From contig NZ_JACJSJ010000033.1 in NCBI RefSeq assembly GCF_014698115.1, positions 1 to 64,000 on the forward strand: a stretch of 64,000 bases of DNA. Direction: 5' to 3'. Within the stretch, counting starts at the first letter, position 1. Every line of letters begins with the position of its first letter. Under the pieces are notes generated by a model that was given only the letters and a program-made list of their open reading frames with translations, made no database searches and was not told where the DNA came from. The stretch comes from Nostoc sp. FACHB-973 (GTDB lineage Bacteria > Cyanobacteriota > Cyanobacteriia > Cyanobacteriales > Nostocaceae). A program made the translations under genes and the position numbers. Positions 8,436-17,564 of the stretch are shown here, piece after piece.

Positions 8436-10214
8436 GTGTTAGTTGCTACCTTTAAGTCTGTAGACAATATTGATTTACAGCGAAACAACAAACGAAAAAA
8501 GCCAAGACTTAAGCGCTACAGTATATACCTAGTCTTGAGTTTAATTATTTCCCCTAGCGTTGTGTCTGCTCAATCCACTCCTCCACCTGGAGTTAATATC
8601 CCCCCAACAATACCGGAAACTTTAGACCAAACGATTCCCAAACCAAGCCCTCCAGCAACTCCTCCTCCGACTGCGCCTTCTGCTTCTCCTCCGATTCTGA
8701 CTTCTCCTGATACACCAACACCATCAGATACGAATTTTCCCAGTAGTGAAAGTTTTTTAGTTAAAAAAGTCGAAGTTTTTGGAACTACAGTTTTAAAAGA
8801 TGAAATTGGAGAGTTAATTAAGCGATTTGAAAATCGTCAAGTCACTTTTGGAGACTTGATTCAATTACGTTCAGATATCACCGAACTCTACATCAAAAAG
8901 GGCTATGTCACCAGTGGCGCATTTTTGCCCAACAATCAAAACCTGACTGATGGTGTGGTAGAAATTCAAGTAGTAGAAGGTCAACTAGAAAAAATTGAAC
9001 TAGGTGGATTAAGGAGATTAGAACCAGTATACGTGCGATCGCGTCTGCAAAAAGCCTCCTCGGCACCCTTAAATCAAAAACGTTTAGAAGAAGCACTGCA
9101 ACTATTACAACTCGACCCTTTAATTGAACGGGTAAACGCACAGTTAACCGCTGGTAGCACCCCTGGTAGCAATATTTTACAAGTCATAATTACCGAAGCA
9201 CCTGCATTTCATGGCGGAGTATTTGCAGCCAACAATCAAACTCCCAGTATTGGTTCTACCCAAGCAGGAGTATTTCTGAGCCATGATAACTTATTGGGTT
9301 TTGGCGACAGTTTAAGTGCTGAATATGGAATTACTGAAGGGCTGAATATATATAATATCAGCTATACAATTCCGATAAATGCCAACAACGGTACTCTTGG
9401 TTTTCGCGTCAATAACAGCGACAGCCGCATTATTGAAGATCAATTCCGCGACTTAGATATTAAAAGTGAAGCCCAAACCTATTCTTTTAATTATCGTCAA
9501 CCTTTGTACCGCAAACCGCAATCTGAATTTGCTATTGGTTTAGGCTTAGATTTACGTCGCAGCCAAACATTTCTATTCAATGACATTCCCTTTTCATTTT
9601 CTGAAGGCCCCGAAAATGGTCTAACAAAAGTTACAGTCATTCGTTTTTCACAAGATTGGGTAGAACGCAGCGCTACAAGAGTTTTAGCTGCACGTTCTCA
9701 ATTTAGCCTTGGTATTGGTGCATTTGATGCGACAGTTAACGACTTAGGTACTGACGGACGCTTCTTTTCTTGGTTAGGACAATTTCAGTGGGTGCAGCGG
9801 TTATCACCACGAACAATATTATTAACAAGACTCAACGCCCAATTCACAGGGGATTCTTTATTATCATTAGAAAAATTTAGTATTGGTGGAGTTGATACAG
9901 TACGTGGCTACCGTCAAAATGAATTTGTCGCAGACAATGGAATTACAGGTTCAGTTGAAGCTCGTATTCCCATAACATCTTCCAATGCATTGCAAATTGC
10001 ACCTTTTTTTGATGTTGGTACAGCATGGAATAATGGTGGTAATAGTTCCAATTCAGAAACATTTGCAAGTTTAGGATTAGGTTTAATTTGGCAACCAATT
10101 CGAGATTTGAATTTACGTTTAGATTATGGTATTCCCCTAATAAATGTTAATAGGGAAGGTAATACTCTGCAAGATAATGGTCTGAGTTTTTCGCTGCGGT
10201 ATCAGCCGTTTTAA
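8436..10214 (+). CDS. ShlB/FhaC/HecB family two-partner secretion outer-membrane transporter (TpsB)
   Basis: A 592-residue Omp85-superfamily transporter that exports TpsA exoproteins across the outer membrane. A basic start is followed by a hydrophobic signal segment (IYLVLSLIISPSVVSAQ), then a Pro-rich linker (~residues 48-100). A POTRA region begins at FLVKKVEVFGTTVL and includes LRSDITELYIKKGYVTSGAF. A long C-terminal beta-barrel ends in aromatic Phe (SLRYQPF), the usual outer-membrane insertion signal. The start used is GTG 8436. Two large TpsA-like proteins lie just downstream on the opposite strand and are its likely substrates, although they do not form an operon with it. Confidence 0.9.
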   Translation: MLVATFKSVDNIDLQRNNKRKKPRLKRYSIYLVLSLIISPSVVSAQSTPPPGVNIPPTIPETLDQTIPKPSPPATPPPTAPSASPPILTSPDTPTPSDTNFPSSESFLVKKVEVFGTTVLKDEIGELIKRFENRQVTFGDLIQLRSDITELYIKKGYVTSGAFLPNNQNLTDGVVEIQVVEGQLEKIELGGLRRLEPVYVRSRLQKASSAPLNQKRLEEALQLLQLDPLIERVNAQLTAGSTPGSNILQVIITEAPAFHGGVFAANNQTPSIGSTQAGVFLSHDNLLGFGDSLSAEYGITEGLNIYNISYTIPINANNGTLGFRVNNSDSRIIEDQFRDLDIKSEAQTYSFNYRQPLYRKPQSEFAIGLGLDLRRSQTFLFNDIPFSFSEGPENGLTKVTVIRFSQDWVERSATRVLAARSQFSLGIGAFDATVNDLGTDGRFFSWLGQFQWVQRLSPRTILLTRLNAQFTGDSLLSLEKFSIGGVDTVRGYRQNEFVADNGITGSVEARIPITSSNALQIAPFFDVGTAWNNGGNSSNSETFASLGLGLIWQPIRDLNLRLDYGIPLINVNREGNTLQDNGLSFSLRYQPF

Positions 10215-10543
10215 GGCTTAAGAATTTAAGAGTATAAACCCAAAACGAAACCCTCATGTAGAGACGCGATTTATCGCGTCTTCAAAGACCAATTATGTAT
10301 CATATTATGTCCGCTTGATTACTTATTAAAACTCAAGAACCCCACCCCGCCAAAGCTGCGCTTTGTCTCCCCTCCCCGCAAGCGGGGAGGGGCTGGGGGT
10401 GGGGTTCTCATTTGTGATTTATGCAAGAGACTCCATGAGTTGCACTCACAAGGAGGAATGAAAATTTATTTTCCCTACTCCCTACTCCCTATTTTCAAGG
10501 CAGATTTATTGTAGAAACGCCGATTGTTCGCGTCTGGCTGTAA
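10215..10543. repeat. Intergenic repeats: GCGTCTC palindrome, CCCC/GGGG inverted repeat, dispersed repeat copy A
   Basis: No gene seen. After the tpsB stop comes a GACGCGAT palindrome (10261-10283). An inverted repeat then begins AACCCCACCCC at 10339 and closes with GGGGTGGGGTT at 10406. At 10422-10503 lies copy A of an ~80-96-bp dispersed repeat that starts TGCAAGAGACTCCATGAG and ends TATTTTCAAGGCAG, with ACTCCCT heptamers inside. Near-identical copies are at 57994-58089 (inverted) and 60329-60424. Confidence 0.85.
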
Positions 10544-10987
10544 TTACAAAACCATTAAATAAGTATCTTTTCCTTCCACTGGCAAAACTCGCAATTTTTG
10601 ATTAACTAAATCGGGTTCTAATCCTAAATCTTCTAAAGGTATTAAACCTAATAAAGGATCTGAACCTTCTGGTAATTCAATACAATTAAATGTCCCTTCT
10701 CTTCCCTCAACTGAAAGATTTAACATTTTAAAAATCCGAGCTTTTTGTAATCCTGTAGCAATTTTAACGTCTACTTCTCCTTGAAGAGGCAATCCTAAGT
10801 CAAGAATAATATTTTTAGGTAAGCACAGCCTAGTTGCACCTGTGTCAACTAAAACATCATGTAAAGTAATTGAGCGTATTTGCTCTGCTGGAATAAATCC
10901 TCTTTCTGCAAGAGTCTGGTCAATTTGGTTAGTAATGGTGATTGTGGTAGTTACTTTGCCCATTTTCTCAGTTTTGCTCAGTGTCAT
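10544..10987 (-). CDS. Retropepsin-like aspartic protease family protein
   Basis: A 147-residue protein with a single aspartic-protease signature, DVLVDTGATRLCLP (Asp48 in the longest form), followed by a hydrophobic-hydrophobic-Gly pattern (DPLLGLIPLEDLGL) near residue 110, as in retroviral-type proteases that act as homodimers. The start could be ATG 10987 or the internal ATG 10963, which begins MGKVTTTITITN. No signal peptide is seen, so it is probably cytoplasmic. Its target is unknown. It lies downstream of the first tpsA gene on the same strand, but a strong hairpin separates them. Confidence 0.75.
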   Translation of the reverse strand: MTLSKTEKMGKVTTTITITNQIDQTLAERGFIPAEQIRSITLHDVLVDTGATRLCLPKNIILDLGLPLQGEVDVKIATGLQKARIFKMLNLSVEGREGTFNCIELPEGSDPLLGLIPLEDLGLEPDLVNQKLRVLPVEGKDTYLMVL

Positions 10988-11061
10988 ATTATTTTCTTAT
11001 AAATTAGTGAGGTTGATGATTGAATATATATTTACATTTTATTTAATTTCATGAAAAACAA

Positions 11062-11092
11062 GATACCCGACTTCTTTAAGAAGTCGGGTATC
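11062..11092. terminator. Palindromic hairpin downstream of the first tpsA
   Basis: A 31-bp inverted repeat with arms GATACCCGACTTCTT and AAGAAGTCGGGTATC. It sits 24 bp past the tpsA stop on the minus strand. The same palindrome with CCCC instead of CCC lies at 23548-23580, between two convergent genes. Position and stem strength fit a terminator, but there is no clear T tract, and it also behaves as a dispersed repeat. Confidence 0.6.
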
Positions 11093-11116
11093 GAAAACTC
11101 TCAAGTTTTAATAAAT

Positions 11117-14100
11117 TCAACGACATTCTCGACTCATCACCAAATCGCCATTTGCTAGTCGATAAACTCCTTGGGGTTCAATAATTAAATCACCTTTCTT
11201 CCACTGGCGGCTAACATTTTGCACATCACCTGTAGGATAAGTTGAAGCTGAAGCATCCCCAGGACGGATAGGTAAACCACCAGTACCTGTAATTAAAAAA
11301 GTGCCTTCTTGCTTGGGATTGCGGGCAATGCAACTATTAGCAATTAGCGCATTAGTATCAATAGAATTCTCTTGTAATTCTGTGAGGCTGTTTTGGATAA
11401 AGCTGATATCAGGTACACCGATGATATTACCAGAAATTGCACCACTGGCGTTGATATCAACACGGCCATTACTAATTAATGACCGAAGACTATTTGCATC
11501 AGTTGCTGCTTGTGTCTGGCTGTATAATGGTGAACTTAATAAACCACGAGTATTAAAAGTAATATTGCCACCTTGACCCTCTGGTGCAAATGCCAAAATG
11601 TCACTATCTTCTAAGGCAATGATAGTATTAGCATTGAGGGTGATATTACCTCCACTACCTTCACCTGTAGATAAGTCAGTGCGGATGTCACTGTTATTAA
11701 GCAAGCGAATGTTTCTCGCAGTGATGTTGATGTTACCACCGCCTGCTTGTTCAGAGCGTGCGTTTACTAAACTATTACTTGCGCTGTAATTTTCTTTGGC
11801 AGTAATATTAATATCGCCTGCAATACCTTGTCCCTGACTGCGTGTAGAAACTACGGCGAAGTTATTAGGCAAGTTTAAATCACTTGTAAATAAATTAAAG
11901 TTACTTGTAGATAAGGATATTGTTCCACCGTTTCCAGGAGAATTAGTACCTGCAAATATGCCAGTGACATTATCTGAGTTAGCAGAAATAGTGATACTGT
12001 CTGCGGCTTTGATAGTAATATCACCAGATTTCCCACTGTCCAAAGTTCCTGTAGTCAGAAATCCACCATTTGATGCTTCAAATATACGAGCATTGACAGT
12101 TATATTACCTCCGTTACTTGAATTCAAAGTTGCTGCTGACACAAGACCATTGTCTGTTAGATGGAAATAATCTGTGTTGACTATAATATCTCCTCCCTGA
12201 CCAAGCGCCCCCCCTTGGGTTTCAGTCGATATTGCACTTCCATTTCCACTTTCATCAGTTCCTGAGATAGTTATCGCATCAGCAGCATCAATGCGGATAC
12301 TTCCACCCTTACCTTGTCCACCGGGTAAATTTCCTGCTGGTTCAGCAATTTGAGTATCAATTCCACCACCGTTAGTTAAAGTCAGCCTTTGTGTCTGAAT
12401 TTTAATATCTCCAGCATTACCGACTCCGCCAGATCCTACACGACTATTGATTGTACCGTTGTCAACAATAACCCCATCATTGCTCAGAATAGAGATATCA
12501 CCAGCATTCCCCTTACCGAAAGTTCCAGCGGTTATAGCTCCGTTTGTTAACTGCAAACGTTTAGTATTAATTGTTATATCACCGCCATTGCCTATGGGAA
12601 CTATATTATCTTTGACAGCTTCAACTCCTGTACTAAGGTAACTGCGAAAATTACCGTTAGAACTAATCAACTGAATAGATTCTGATGCATCGATATTAAT
12701 ATTACCAGCATTACCTCCTAAATCACTAACAGCATCTGTGGTGATAGCACCGCCATTTCTTACAAGAATATTTCTGGTTTTTAGTGTTATATCACCTCCA
12801 CGACTATTACTAAAAGTTCTAGCGGTAAAACCAGTAATAAAATATGTTGAACCTTTTATTGAATCTTTGGGATCAATTTCTATAAAATCAGTAGCTGTAA
12901 CATTGATATTTCCCCCACGTCCAATTGTTTCTCCTAGTTCTGGTTCTCCAGAACTAGAAGAGATATTTCCATTGTTCGTTAAATAAATTCGTTCTGTTAC
13001 AATGTTGATATCGCCAGCATTACCCACGTTAGAGATAATTCCTGGATAAGAATTTGCAGATGCAAAAATAAGAGAATTATCTAAACTAATATCATGAGCA
13101 GTAATATTTAGATTACCACCGTTACCACCACCCAGATTACTAGTTGAAATCTGAGAACTATTTTCCACCCTCAAATGATTAGTAGTAATTGATAAATTAC
13201 CTGCATTTGCTCCAAAACTACTTGTCAAAATTCCTGCGGAGTTGTTCAAATTAATTGCATCTATCGCTTGAATTTTAATACCTCCAGAATCTCCTGCAAA
13301 GTAGTTAGATGCACTGATTAAACCACCATCCTCAAGCGCAAGATTTCGCGTTTGTATATTAATACCACCGCTTTTTCCACTGGTTGGCGTCCCTAGAATA
13401 ATTTGCTCTCCAGATACAGAAGAATCGCTTGGTCGAACAGTACTTAAAATTACAGATATATTGTTAGGATTTGTCCCAGATAGAGAAACTGTATCCTTTA
13501 CTTGAATATTAACAAGACCTGAATTACCTTGTGTGGCAGTTGTTTGAATAGAACTAGTATTAATTTTTAGCGATTGAGCAGCAATATTGATATTTCCACT
13601 ATCTCCAATACCTAAAGCACTATTTCCAAAAGCACTATCTTCATTGAGGGTTACAACTCCGGTAGCATTCACAGTAATATCACCTGCTTTAGTTTTAGGA
13701 GTTCCTTGATTTCTATTTATACCAGTAAAAAAATAACTGGAGTTTAATTCGAGATTATTAGCATTAACTACAACATCGCCACCAGTTGCGCCGCTAGTAA
13801 AAGCAGCAGAGGTATTTTCAAGTAAGATATCTGCTCTGGCTACACCATCAGGAAAAGTCAAGCTTAATTTGTTGCCATCAACATTGAGTCCTACTGTTCC
13901 AGGTGCGGTTAATCCACCGATTTCTACTCTGCCATCTGATGCCCCAAGTATTCCTCCATCTATCACAATTTGTCCTGTAGATTCAGGTGTAGGCGTAACA
14001 CGACCACCAAGCAGTATTAAACTTTTATTATTAGGAACTGCCAAAATGGCACGATTTTCAATTGAGTTTACACCTTGGTTAGCAATTTGATTAAACAAAA

Positions 14101-14605
14101 ATGCTGTAGGATTGATACTTAATAAAGTATTATTTGCTGTAACTGGTGAATTTAAAGAGAATTCAACACCGCCAGGAAATTGAATTGCATTACCTGTAGT
14201 AGCTACAAAAGAACCACCAACATTTAATCGGGCATTTTGACCAAATATAATGCCATTGGGATTCATCAAAAATAAATTAGCAATGCCTTGGGTACGAATC
14301 AATCCTTGAATATCAGAGGGTGTTCCACCAGTTACTCGTGCAAATATATTGGTAATACTGGAATCGTTGAGAAAAATTCCCCCACCACCATTGGGAATAC
14401 TAAAACTGCTGAAACTGTGGAATAGATTTGTATTACCAACTGTTGTCCCACCTGAAATATAAGAACTTAAGCCAATATCTGTAACTTGTGTTCCCAATGT
14501 TTGGTCAGCTGTTACTTGAGCAAAAGCACTGACATCTGTTGTCAAGGCAGCGCTCAGTAATAACCCGAAACGTAAACACCAATTCCAGCAGTTTTGATTA
14601 ATCAC
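11117..14605 (-). CDS. TpsA: filamentous haemagglutinin N-terminal domain / S-layer-like exoprotein
   Basis: A 1162-residue secreted adhesin-like protein. A signal segment (residues ~8-30, ending SAFAQ) leads into the TPS domain (~31-190): LFHSFSSFSIPNGGG, then NLFLMNPNGIIFGQNARLNVGGSF, the NPNGI box recognised by TpsB partners. The remainder is a long series of ~20-residue beta-helix turns rich in G-G-N-I-x-I. The conserved C-terminal block contains NSCIARNPKQEGTFLITG and ends VMSRECR, giving two well-placed cysteines. A close paralogue lies at 17565-20591. It probably travels through the TpsB encoded at 8436. Whether it is a cell-surface adhesin, sheath component or released factor is not visible. 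Confidence 0.9.
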   Translation of the reverse strand: MINQNCWNWCLRFGLLLSAALTTDVSAFAQVTADQTLGTQVTDIGLSSYISGGTTVGNTNLFHSFSSFSIPNGGGGIFLNDSSITNIFARVTGGTPSDIQGLIRTQGIANLFLMNPNGIIFGQNARLNVGGSFVATTGNAIQFPGGVEFSLNSPVTANNTLLSINPTAFLFNQIANQGVNSIENRAILAVPNNKSLILLGGRVTPTPESTGQIVIDGGILGASDGRVEIGGLTAPGTVGLNVDGNKLSLTFPDGVARADILLENTSAAFTSGATGGDVVVNANNLELNSSYFFTGINRNQGTPKTKAGDITVNATGVVTLNEDSAFGNSALGIGDSGNINIAAQSLKINTSSIQTTATQGNSGLVNIQVKDTVSLSGTNPNNISVILSTVRPSDSSVSGEQIILGTPTSGKSGGINIQTRNLALEDGGLISASNYFAGDSGGIKIQAIDAINLNNSAGILTSSFGANAGNLSITTNHLRVENSSQISTSNLGGGNGGNLNITAHDISLDNSLIFASANSYPGIISNVGNAGDINIVTERIYLTNNGNISSSSGEPELGETIGRGGNINVTATDFIEIDPKDSIKGSTYFITGFTARTFSNSRGGDITLKTRNILVRNGGAITTDAVSDLGGNAGNINIDASESIQLISSNGNFRSYLSTGVEAVKDNIVPIGNGGDITINTKRLQLTNGAITAGTFGKGNAGDISILSNDGVIVDNGTINSRVGSGGVGNAGDIKIQTQRLTLTNGGGIDTQIAEPAGNLPGGQGKGGSIRIDAADAITISGTDESGNGSAISTETQGGALGQGGDIIVNTDYFHLTDNGLVSAATLNSSNGGNITVNARIFEASNGGFLTTGTLDSGKSGDITIKAADSITISANSDNVTGIFAGTNSPGNGGTISLSTSNFNLFTSDLNLPNNFAVVSTRSQGQGIAGDINITAKENYSASNSLVNARSEQAGGGNINITARNIRLLNNSDIRTDLSTGEGSGGNITLNANTIIALEDSDILAFAPEGQGGNITFNTRGLLSSPLYSQTQAATDANSLRSLISNGRVDINASGAISGNIIGVPDISFIQNSLTELQENSIDTNALIANSCIARNPKQEGTFLITGTGGLPIRPGDASASTYPTGDVQNVSRQWKKGDLIIEPQGVYRLANGDLVMSRECR

Positions 14606-15123
14606 AGTTTTTTCAATAATTCAGGGATATTGTTGCTTCCGAATGATTAAGTAGGGCTATATCAGACGCCGTAATAATATTACCAGAAATTGCACGGCTC
14701 ACTAGTATTGATATTGGAGCGATCGCTATTTTTGAGTAATCCAACCCTCATCGCTAATTCTTTGCACACAACCGACTAAATTCCAATGCAGTTTTCTGCA
14801 ATCTTACATTCACAATAGTGCAAATAAGACTGCATGAAAGCTGAGCGAATAATTTTCCTGCTTTCCTTACTCTGTATTTTATCGATCGCAGACGCTATTA
14901 ATCGCGTCTCTACACACTTCCTGCCTACATTAGTAAATTAAACAATCAAAGCTGATTAATATATTTAGGGACTTCCAGAAAATAAATTATCCCAAATTGT
15001 TTGTACATTTTTCGGGTAGCACAGCTGTGGTATTTTACAGAGATGGAATATTTTTTTCCTTGGAAGTCCCTTACTCCAAAACTAAAATAACCATCTCATT
15101 TTGATTCCAAAGAGGAGAAACAG
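14606..15123. other. Intergenic region with a tpsA remnant and the protease promoter
   Basis: About 520 bp between the divergent tpsA and RTX protease genes. Around 14672-14700 (minus strand) is a short stretch, AATATTACCAGAAATTGCAC, matching the 3' coding part of both tpsA genes (encoding SGNIIG); it looks like a leftover of another tpsA copy. A GCGTCTC-type palindrome lies at about 14886-14910, and a MITE fills 14968-15070. A good Shine-Dalgarno (AGAGGAGAAA) precedes ATG 15124. Confidence 0.55.
14968..15070. mobile_element. 103-bp MITE-like element with TTA target duplication
   Basis: Perfect 10-bp terminal inverted repeats (GGGACTTCCA at 14968-14977 and TGGAAGTCCC at 15061-15070) bound a 103-bp non-coding segment. 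The trinucleotide TTA lies directly outside both ends (14965-14967 and 15071-15073), as expected for a target-site duplication. The interior has GGGTAGCACAGCTGTGG, also found in the hairpin at 28209-28254. It sits immediately upstream of the RTX protease start and may carry part of its promoter. Confidence 0.75.
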
Positions 15124-17469
15124 ATGTCTAATTTTGTTGGTTCTACTCGCGATGTTACTAAAACTGGTTCAATCTATGTAGATAGCTTACTATGGGGCAG
15201 TCGTTGGAAAATTGAAAACGACAATAGAAAAATTACTTACTCTTTTGTTGATAATCAGTCTTGGGATGACACTTTCTATAATGCTGAAATAAATGCTTAT
15301 ACTAATGCAATAAAAGCCTGGTCAAATGTAGCTAACTTTCAGCTAGAGTATTCTGGTTATAATGATTCTCAAGCTGAATTAACCTTTCATAGTGTTGATT
15401 CTTCTACTCTTGGCAGTGATAGCGTATTAGGTCGAGCAAAGCCACCAGGAGAATCCTCTGACCAGTTTGGAGAAGGAGATGTTCTAATTAACTATGAGTT
15501 TTACCAAGACGATCCTGATGCAGAACTGCTAGTTGGTAGCTACTACTACGACACTTTTGTTCACGAAATTGGTCATGCTTTGGGATTAGCTCATCCCCAC
15601 GATAATGGAGGAACTTCTTCTATTTTTCCTGGCGTTGAAGACTCTGAAGATTTTGGCGATTTTGGTCTCAATCAATTTGTGACAACAATAATGTCTTACG
15701 TTGATATTCAAAGTCCCTATTCCCCTGGCTATAGTACAAATTGGGGTTATGCTGCGGGGCCAATGGCATTTGATATTGCAGCCATCCAACATATTTACGG
15801 TATCAATAAGACATACAACACAGGTAATAATGTTTATTTGCTTCCATCTTCTAATGGTGTGGGAACGTATTGGACTTGTATTTGGGATGCAGGCGGAACA
15901 GATACAATATCTGGTCAAGGGGCAAGTAATTCGGTAATTATTGACTTGAACAATGCGACTCTGGCCAATAACGATCCTGATGCTGGTGGCTTTATTAGTC
16001 AAGTTGTTGGTATTAAAGGAGGATTTACCATCGCTAATTCCCAAGGCGGTATATCTGTTATCGAAAATGCCATAGGAAGCAACTTTAATGACACTTTAAC
16101 AGGGAATGAATACAACAATTATCTCTCTGGGGAAGGCGGAAACGATGTCATCGATGGAAAAGCTGGAAATGACAGTCTTGTAGGTGGCGCGGGGAATGAC
16201 ACGCTCTATGGCGGCACTGGTAATGATACCCTCAATGGCGGTACCGGCAATAATACTCTGTATGGCGGCACTGGCAACGATCGCTATATACTCAATAGTC
16301 AAAGTTACATAAGTATCACGGAATACCTTAATGAAGGTACAGACACAGTTGAGTCTGCCTACACCTTTAACTTAAGCCCAGCTTATTTAGAAAACCTCGT
16401 TCTCACAGGCACATCTGCAATCAACGGCACTGGTAACAGTCTCAACAACACAATTACAGGTAACGGTGCTAACAATCAACTCAATGGCGGTAGTGGGAAT
16501 GACACGCTATATGGTGGTGCTGACAATGATAGTCTAGTTGGTGATGGGGTTACCAACCAAACCAAAACCTTTAGCAATAACACTCCTGTTAGTATCCCTG
16601 ACTTGTCTACAATTATATCTAATTTAGCCGTTAGTGGTTTTACTACGTCAATTATTGATGTCAACGTCACTTTAAATATTAAGCACAACTGGGCTTCTGA
16701 CTTAGATGTATTCCTGATTAATCCAACAGGCACTCGTGTTGAATTGTTTACTGACGTGGGGGGTAGTAACAGTAGTTTTACTAACACCAAATTGGATGAT
16801 GAAGCAGCAACATCAATTACAGTTGGGACTGCTCCTTTTACCGGAAGTTTCAAACCAGAAAAACTGCTATCTGCTTTTGACAATCAAAACCCAAATGGGA
16901 CATGGAAGCTAGAAGTCACGGATGATGATAGTGCAATTACTGGTACGCTCAATAGTTGGTCGCTGCAATTTACAATTCAAACCGTTGACACTGGTAACGA
17001 TTTTCTAGACGGGGGTACGGGGAATGATACCCTAACTGGCGCTGCTGGGAACGATACACTAATTGGTGGTAGTGGTAATGACACCCTGAATGGTGGTAGT
17101 GGTAATGACATTTTGGTTGGTAGTGCTGGCACTGATACACTAACTGGTGGTAGTGGGAGCGATCGCTTTACATTCAACTCCCGCACTGAAGGCATCGACC
17201 GGATTACTGATTTTAGCGTAGTTGATGATACGATTTTTGTGTCTGCGGCTGGTTTTGCTGGAGGCTTAGTTGCTGGTGCGGCGATCGCTGCTAATCAATT
17301 TTTCATCGGTTCCGCAGCAAATACAACTAGTCAAAGATTTCTTTACGATAAAGGTAACGGTTTTGTGTTCTTTGACCAAGATGGGATAGGGGCGATCGGT
17401 AAAATCCAAATTGCTACACTCAACACCGGATTATCCCTAACTAACGCAGATATTTTCGTTGCTGCTTAG
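15124..17469 (+). CDS. Serralysin-type (M10) RTX metalloprotease with an embedded P-domain
   Basis: A 781-residue secreted zinc protease. The zinc site is HEIGHALGLAH (H147, H151, H157; E148 catalytic), with a Met-turn in TTIMSYVD. RTX calcium-binding nonapeptides (GGxGND) run from ~residue 335 and again near 620-680. Between the two blocks, residues ~480-620 form a proprotein-convertase P-domain: TPVSIPDLS, NIKHNWASDLDVFLINPTG and NPNGTWKLEVTDD...GTLNSWSL. The C-terminus (FFDQDGIG...) is the common cyanobacterial RTX cap. There is no N-terminal signal peptide, which fits type I secretion with a C-terminal signal. No type I exporter is seen in this window. A MITE lies in the promoter region. 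Confidence 0.9.
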   Translation: MSNFVGSTRDVTKTGSIYVDSLLWGSRWKIENDNRKITYSFVDNQSWDDTFYNAEINAYTNAIKAWSNVANFQLEYSGYNDSQAELTFHSVDSSTLGSDSVLGRAKPPGESSDQFGEGDVLINYEFYQDDPDAELLVGSYYYDTFVHEIGHALGLAHPHDNGGTSSIFPGVEDSEDFGDFGLNQFVTTIMSYVDIQSPYSPGYSTNWGYAAGPMAFDIAAIQHIYGINKTYNTGNNVYLLPSSNGVGTYWTCIWDAGGTDTISGQGASNSVIIDLNNATLANNDPDAGGFISQVVGIKGGFTIANSQGGISVIENAIGSNFNDTLTGNEYNNYLSGEGGNDVIDGKAGNDSLVGGAGNDTLYGGTGNDTLNGGTGNNTLYGGTGNDRYILNSQSYISITEYLNEGTDTVESAYTFNLSPAYLENLVLTGTSAINGTGNSLNNTITGNGANNQLNGGSGNDTLYGGADNDSLVGDGVTNQTKTFSNNTPVSIPDLSTIISNLAVSGFTTSIIDVNVTLNIKHNWASDLDVFLINPTGTRVELFTDVGGSNSSFTNTKLDDEAATSITVGTAPFTGSFKPEKLLSAFDNQNPNGTWKLEVTDDDSAITGTLNSWSLQFTIQTVDTGNDFLDGGTGNDTLTGAAGNDTLIGGSGNDTLNGGSGNDILVGSAGTDTLTGGSGSDRFTFNSRTEGIDRITDFSVVDDTIFVSAAGFAGGLVAGAAIAANQFFIGSAANTTSQRFLYDKGNGFVFFDQDGIGAIGKIQIATLNTGLSLTNADIFVAA

Positions 17470-17490
17470 GAATTTTTACAGCAATTTGCA

Positions 17491-17518
17491 GTAGGCTAGC
17501 ACAGTTGTGCTAGCCTAC
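17491..17518. terminator. Hairpin between convergent protease and tpsA genes
   Basis: A perfect 13-bp stem (GTAGGCTAGCACA and its complement) with a 2-nt loop lies 22 bp after the protease stop and 47 bp past the stop of the convergent second tpsA. It could terminate both. Its core, TAGCACAG/CTGTGCTA, is shared with dispersed palindromes at 15020 and 28220. Confidence 0.65.
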
Positions 17519-17564
17519 AATGATTTAATTTTCAAACATGTATATTCAATTCAATTAAAAACCC

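Noticed and set aside
11301..14090. Several plus-strand ORFs of 60-90 aa
   Set aside because: They are antisense shadows of the repetitive, low-stop-density tpsA gene; compositions are Pro/Leu/Ser-rich as expected from reversed G-G-N-I codons. The same applies across 18844-20064.
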